Shown here piece after piece: positions 35,919 through 36,617 of a stretch of DNA of 36,617 nucleotides. Made by a program: the position numbers and the translations under genes. The stretch covers positions 1 to 36,617 of the forward strand of contig JAABQQ010000176.1 in the NCBI GenBank assembly GCA_011391405.1. Reading direction: 5' to 3'. The stretch's first letter is position 1. Each line of letters opens with the position of its first letter. Origin of the DNA: Gammaproteobacteria bacterium (lineage in GTDB: Bacteria > Pseudomonadota > Gammaproteobacteria > Steroidobacterales > Steroidobacteraceae). The notes under the pieces were generated by a model. It had not been told where the DNA came from and searched no databases. It saw only the letters and a list, made by a program, of their open reading frames with translations.

Positions 35919-36560
35919 TCAGCCCGACGTGATGCTCAGCACCGTCACGAAGTGACATGCCACGCCCGCCAGCACGAAGACGTGCCAGATGGCGTGCGTG
36001 TAGGGACGGCTCTTCCAGACGTAGAACGCCACCCCGAGCGTGTAGCAGAGACCGCCGGCTACGAGCCAGCTGAGCTCGAACGTCGACAACTGCTGCATCA
36101 ATGGCTTCACGGCCACAACCGCGAGCCATCCCATGGCAACATACAGCGCGACCGACGTGCGGTGGAAGCGAAAACCGAGCGACGTCGTCTTGAAGATGAT
36201 GCCGAGCAGAGCGAGCGTCCAGACGATGGCGGCCAGTGACCACCCCCAGCTGCCGCGCAAAGCGCCGAGCGTAAACGGCGTGTAGGTCCCAGCGATCAGC
36301 AGGTAGATGGCGGCATGATCCACCCGCCGCAGGCGCAGCCGCGTTTGCGGGTTCTTCGCCGCATGGTAGAGCGACGAGGTGGAGAACATGAGCAGCGCGC
36401 TCAGGCCGAAGGTCAGGCCGCCCGCGAGCAGCCACGGGTCTCCCGTACGGAGCGCGGTCGTCACCAGCACCGGGAGGGCAACCAGGCTCGCGACGATGCC
36501 GACGACGTGCACCGCGCAGTTCAGCCATTCTTCCCTTGCCGAATACGTACTGGAGGTCAT
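35919..36560 (-). CDS. trhA: hemolysin III family (PAQR/TrhA) membrane protein
   Basis: A 213-aa inner-membrane protein with seven helices. The conserved PAQR residues are visible: S and H in TSSLYHAAKN, D and H in RRVDHAAIYLLIAGTYTPF, and the C-terminal HAIWHVFVLAG with CHF after it, which together form a zinc site in this superfamily. Bacterial members influence membrane fluidity or lipid homeostasis; the hemolysin name is historical. ATG 36560 is preceded by AGGA about nine bases upstream. Confidence 0.94.
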   Translation of the reverse strand: MTSSTYSAREEWLNCAVHVVGIVASLVALPVLVTTALRTGDPWLLAGGLTFGLSALLMFSTSSLYHAAKNPQTRLRLRRVDHAAIYLLIAGTYTPFTLGALRGSWGWSLAAIVWTLALLGIIFKTTSLGFRFHRTSVALYVAMGWLAVVAVKPLMQQLSTFELSWLVAGGLCYTLGVAFYVWKSRPYTHAIWHVFVLAGVACHFVTVLSITSG

Positions 36561-36617
36561 GCCTTCACGTCCTTTCAGGACACCTCGGATGCGATTCTCG
36601 CATTCTTCGGGCCCTCG

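Overview
The window is about 36.6 kb of GC-rich DNA (roughly two thirds G+C) from a Gram-negative proteobacterium. TonB-dependent and porin-type outer-membrane proteins, an Rlm/TrmA-type methyltransferase, an acetate-switch (CrbS/CrbR-like) two-component pair, a Dnr-type regulator and cytochrome cd1 nitrite reductase together suggest a denitrifying gammaproteobacterium. I cannot assign a genus from sequence alone. Gene density is high, GTG and TTG starts are common, and no rRNA, tRNA, phage or transposase gene was seen.

Layout: 1-231 is the tail of an FAD-linked oxidase. 367-4226 holds aquaporin Z and a large DUF748/AsmA-like envelope protein. 4236-6150 (minus) is a ferredoxin-NADP reductase followed by acyl-CoA thioesterase II. 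6306-13134 is a nitrogen-oxide respiration block: hemN, a striking non-coding palindromic repeat locus (7784-8217), nnrS, a translationally coupled SirB-family membrane protein, a Dnr-like Crp/Fnr regulator, and nirS with an extra N-terminal cytochrome c domain, closed by a strong terminator. 13144-16294 (minus) is a TonB-dependent receptor of heme/transferrin-receptor type plus an aldo/keto reductase. 16625-21212 holds a porin, a 610-aa PLP enzyme of the Cys/Met-metabolism fold with an N-terminal extension, and an S41 protease lipoprotein. 21195-24186 holds an m5U RNA methyltransferase (minus), a threonine/serine dehydratase-type enzyme and a DUF1295 membrane protein. 24261-29953 holds a sodium/solute-symporter-like sensor kinase (CrbS-like), a convergent LuxR-type response regulator (CrbR-like) and a DcaP-like porin. 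30250-34777 (minus) has a Baeyer-Villiger-type monooxygenase, an amino-acid permease and a beta-lactamase-fold hydrolase. The end carries a KGG stress protein, a small secreted protein of unknown function and a hemolysin III family protein.

Regulatory logic: three Fnr/Dnr boxes (TTGA-N6-TCAA) precede hemN, nirS and the 16625 porin. In all three, a hexamer of form nAnnnT starts 29.5 bp downstream of the box centre, the geometry expected of a class II (-41.5) activated promoter. The locally encoded regulator has the E-x-x-S-R recognition helix that fits TTGA half-sites and lacks the cysteine cluster of oxygen-sensing Fnr, so it is a good candidate for controlling all three in response to NO. 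Heme d1 biosynthesis genes and NO reductase genes are absent from the window.

The most unusual non-coding object is the locus between hemN and nnrS. It consists of two opposed arrays of a 17-nt core repeated every 57 bp, each ending in a perfect 26- or 31-bp inverted arm, on either side of another strong hairpin.
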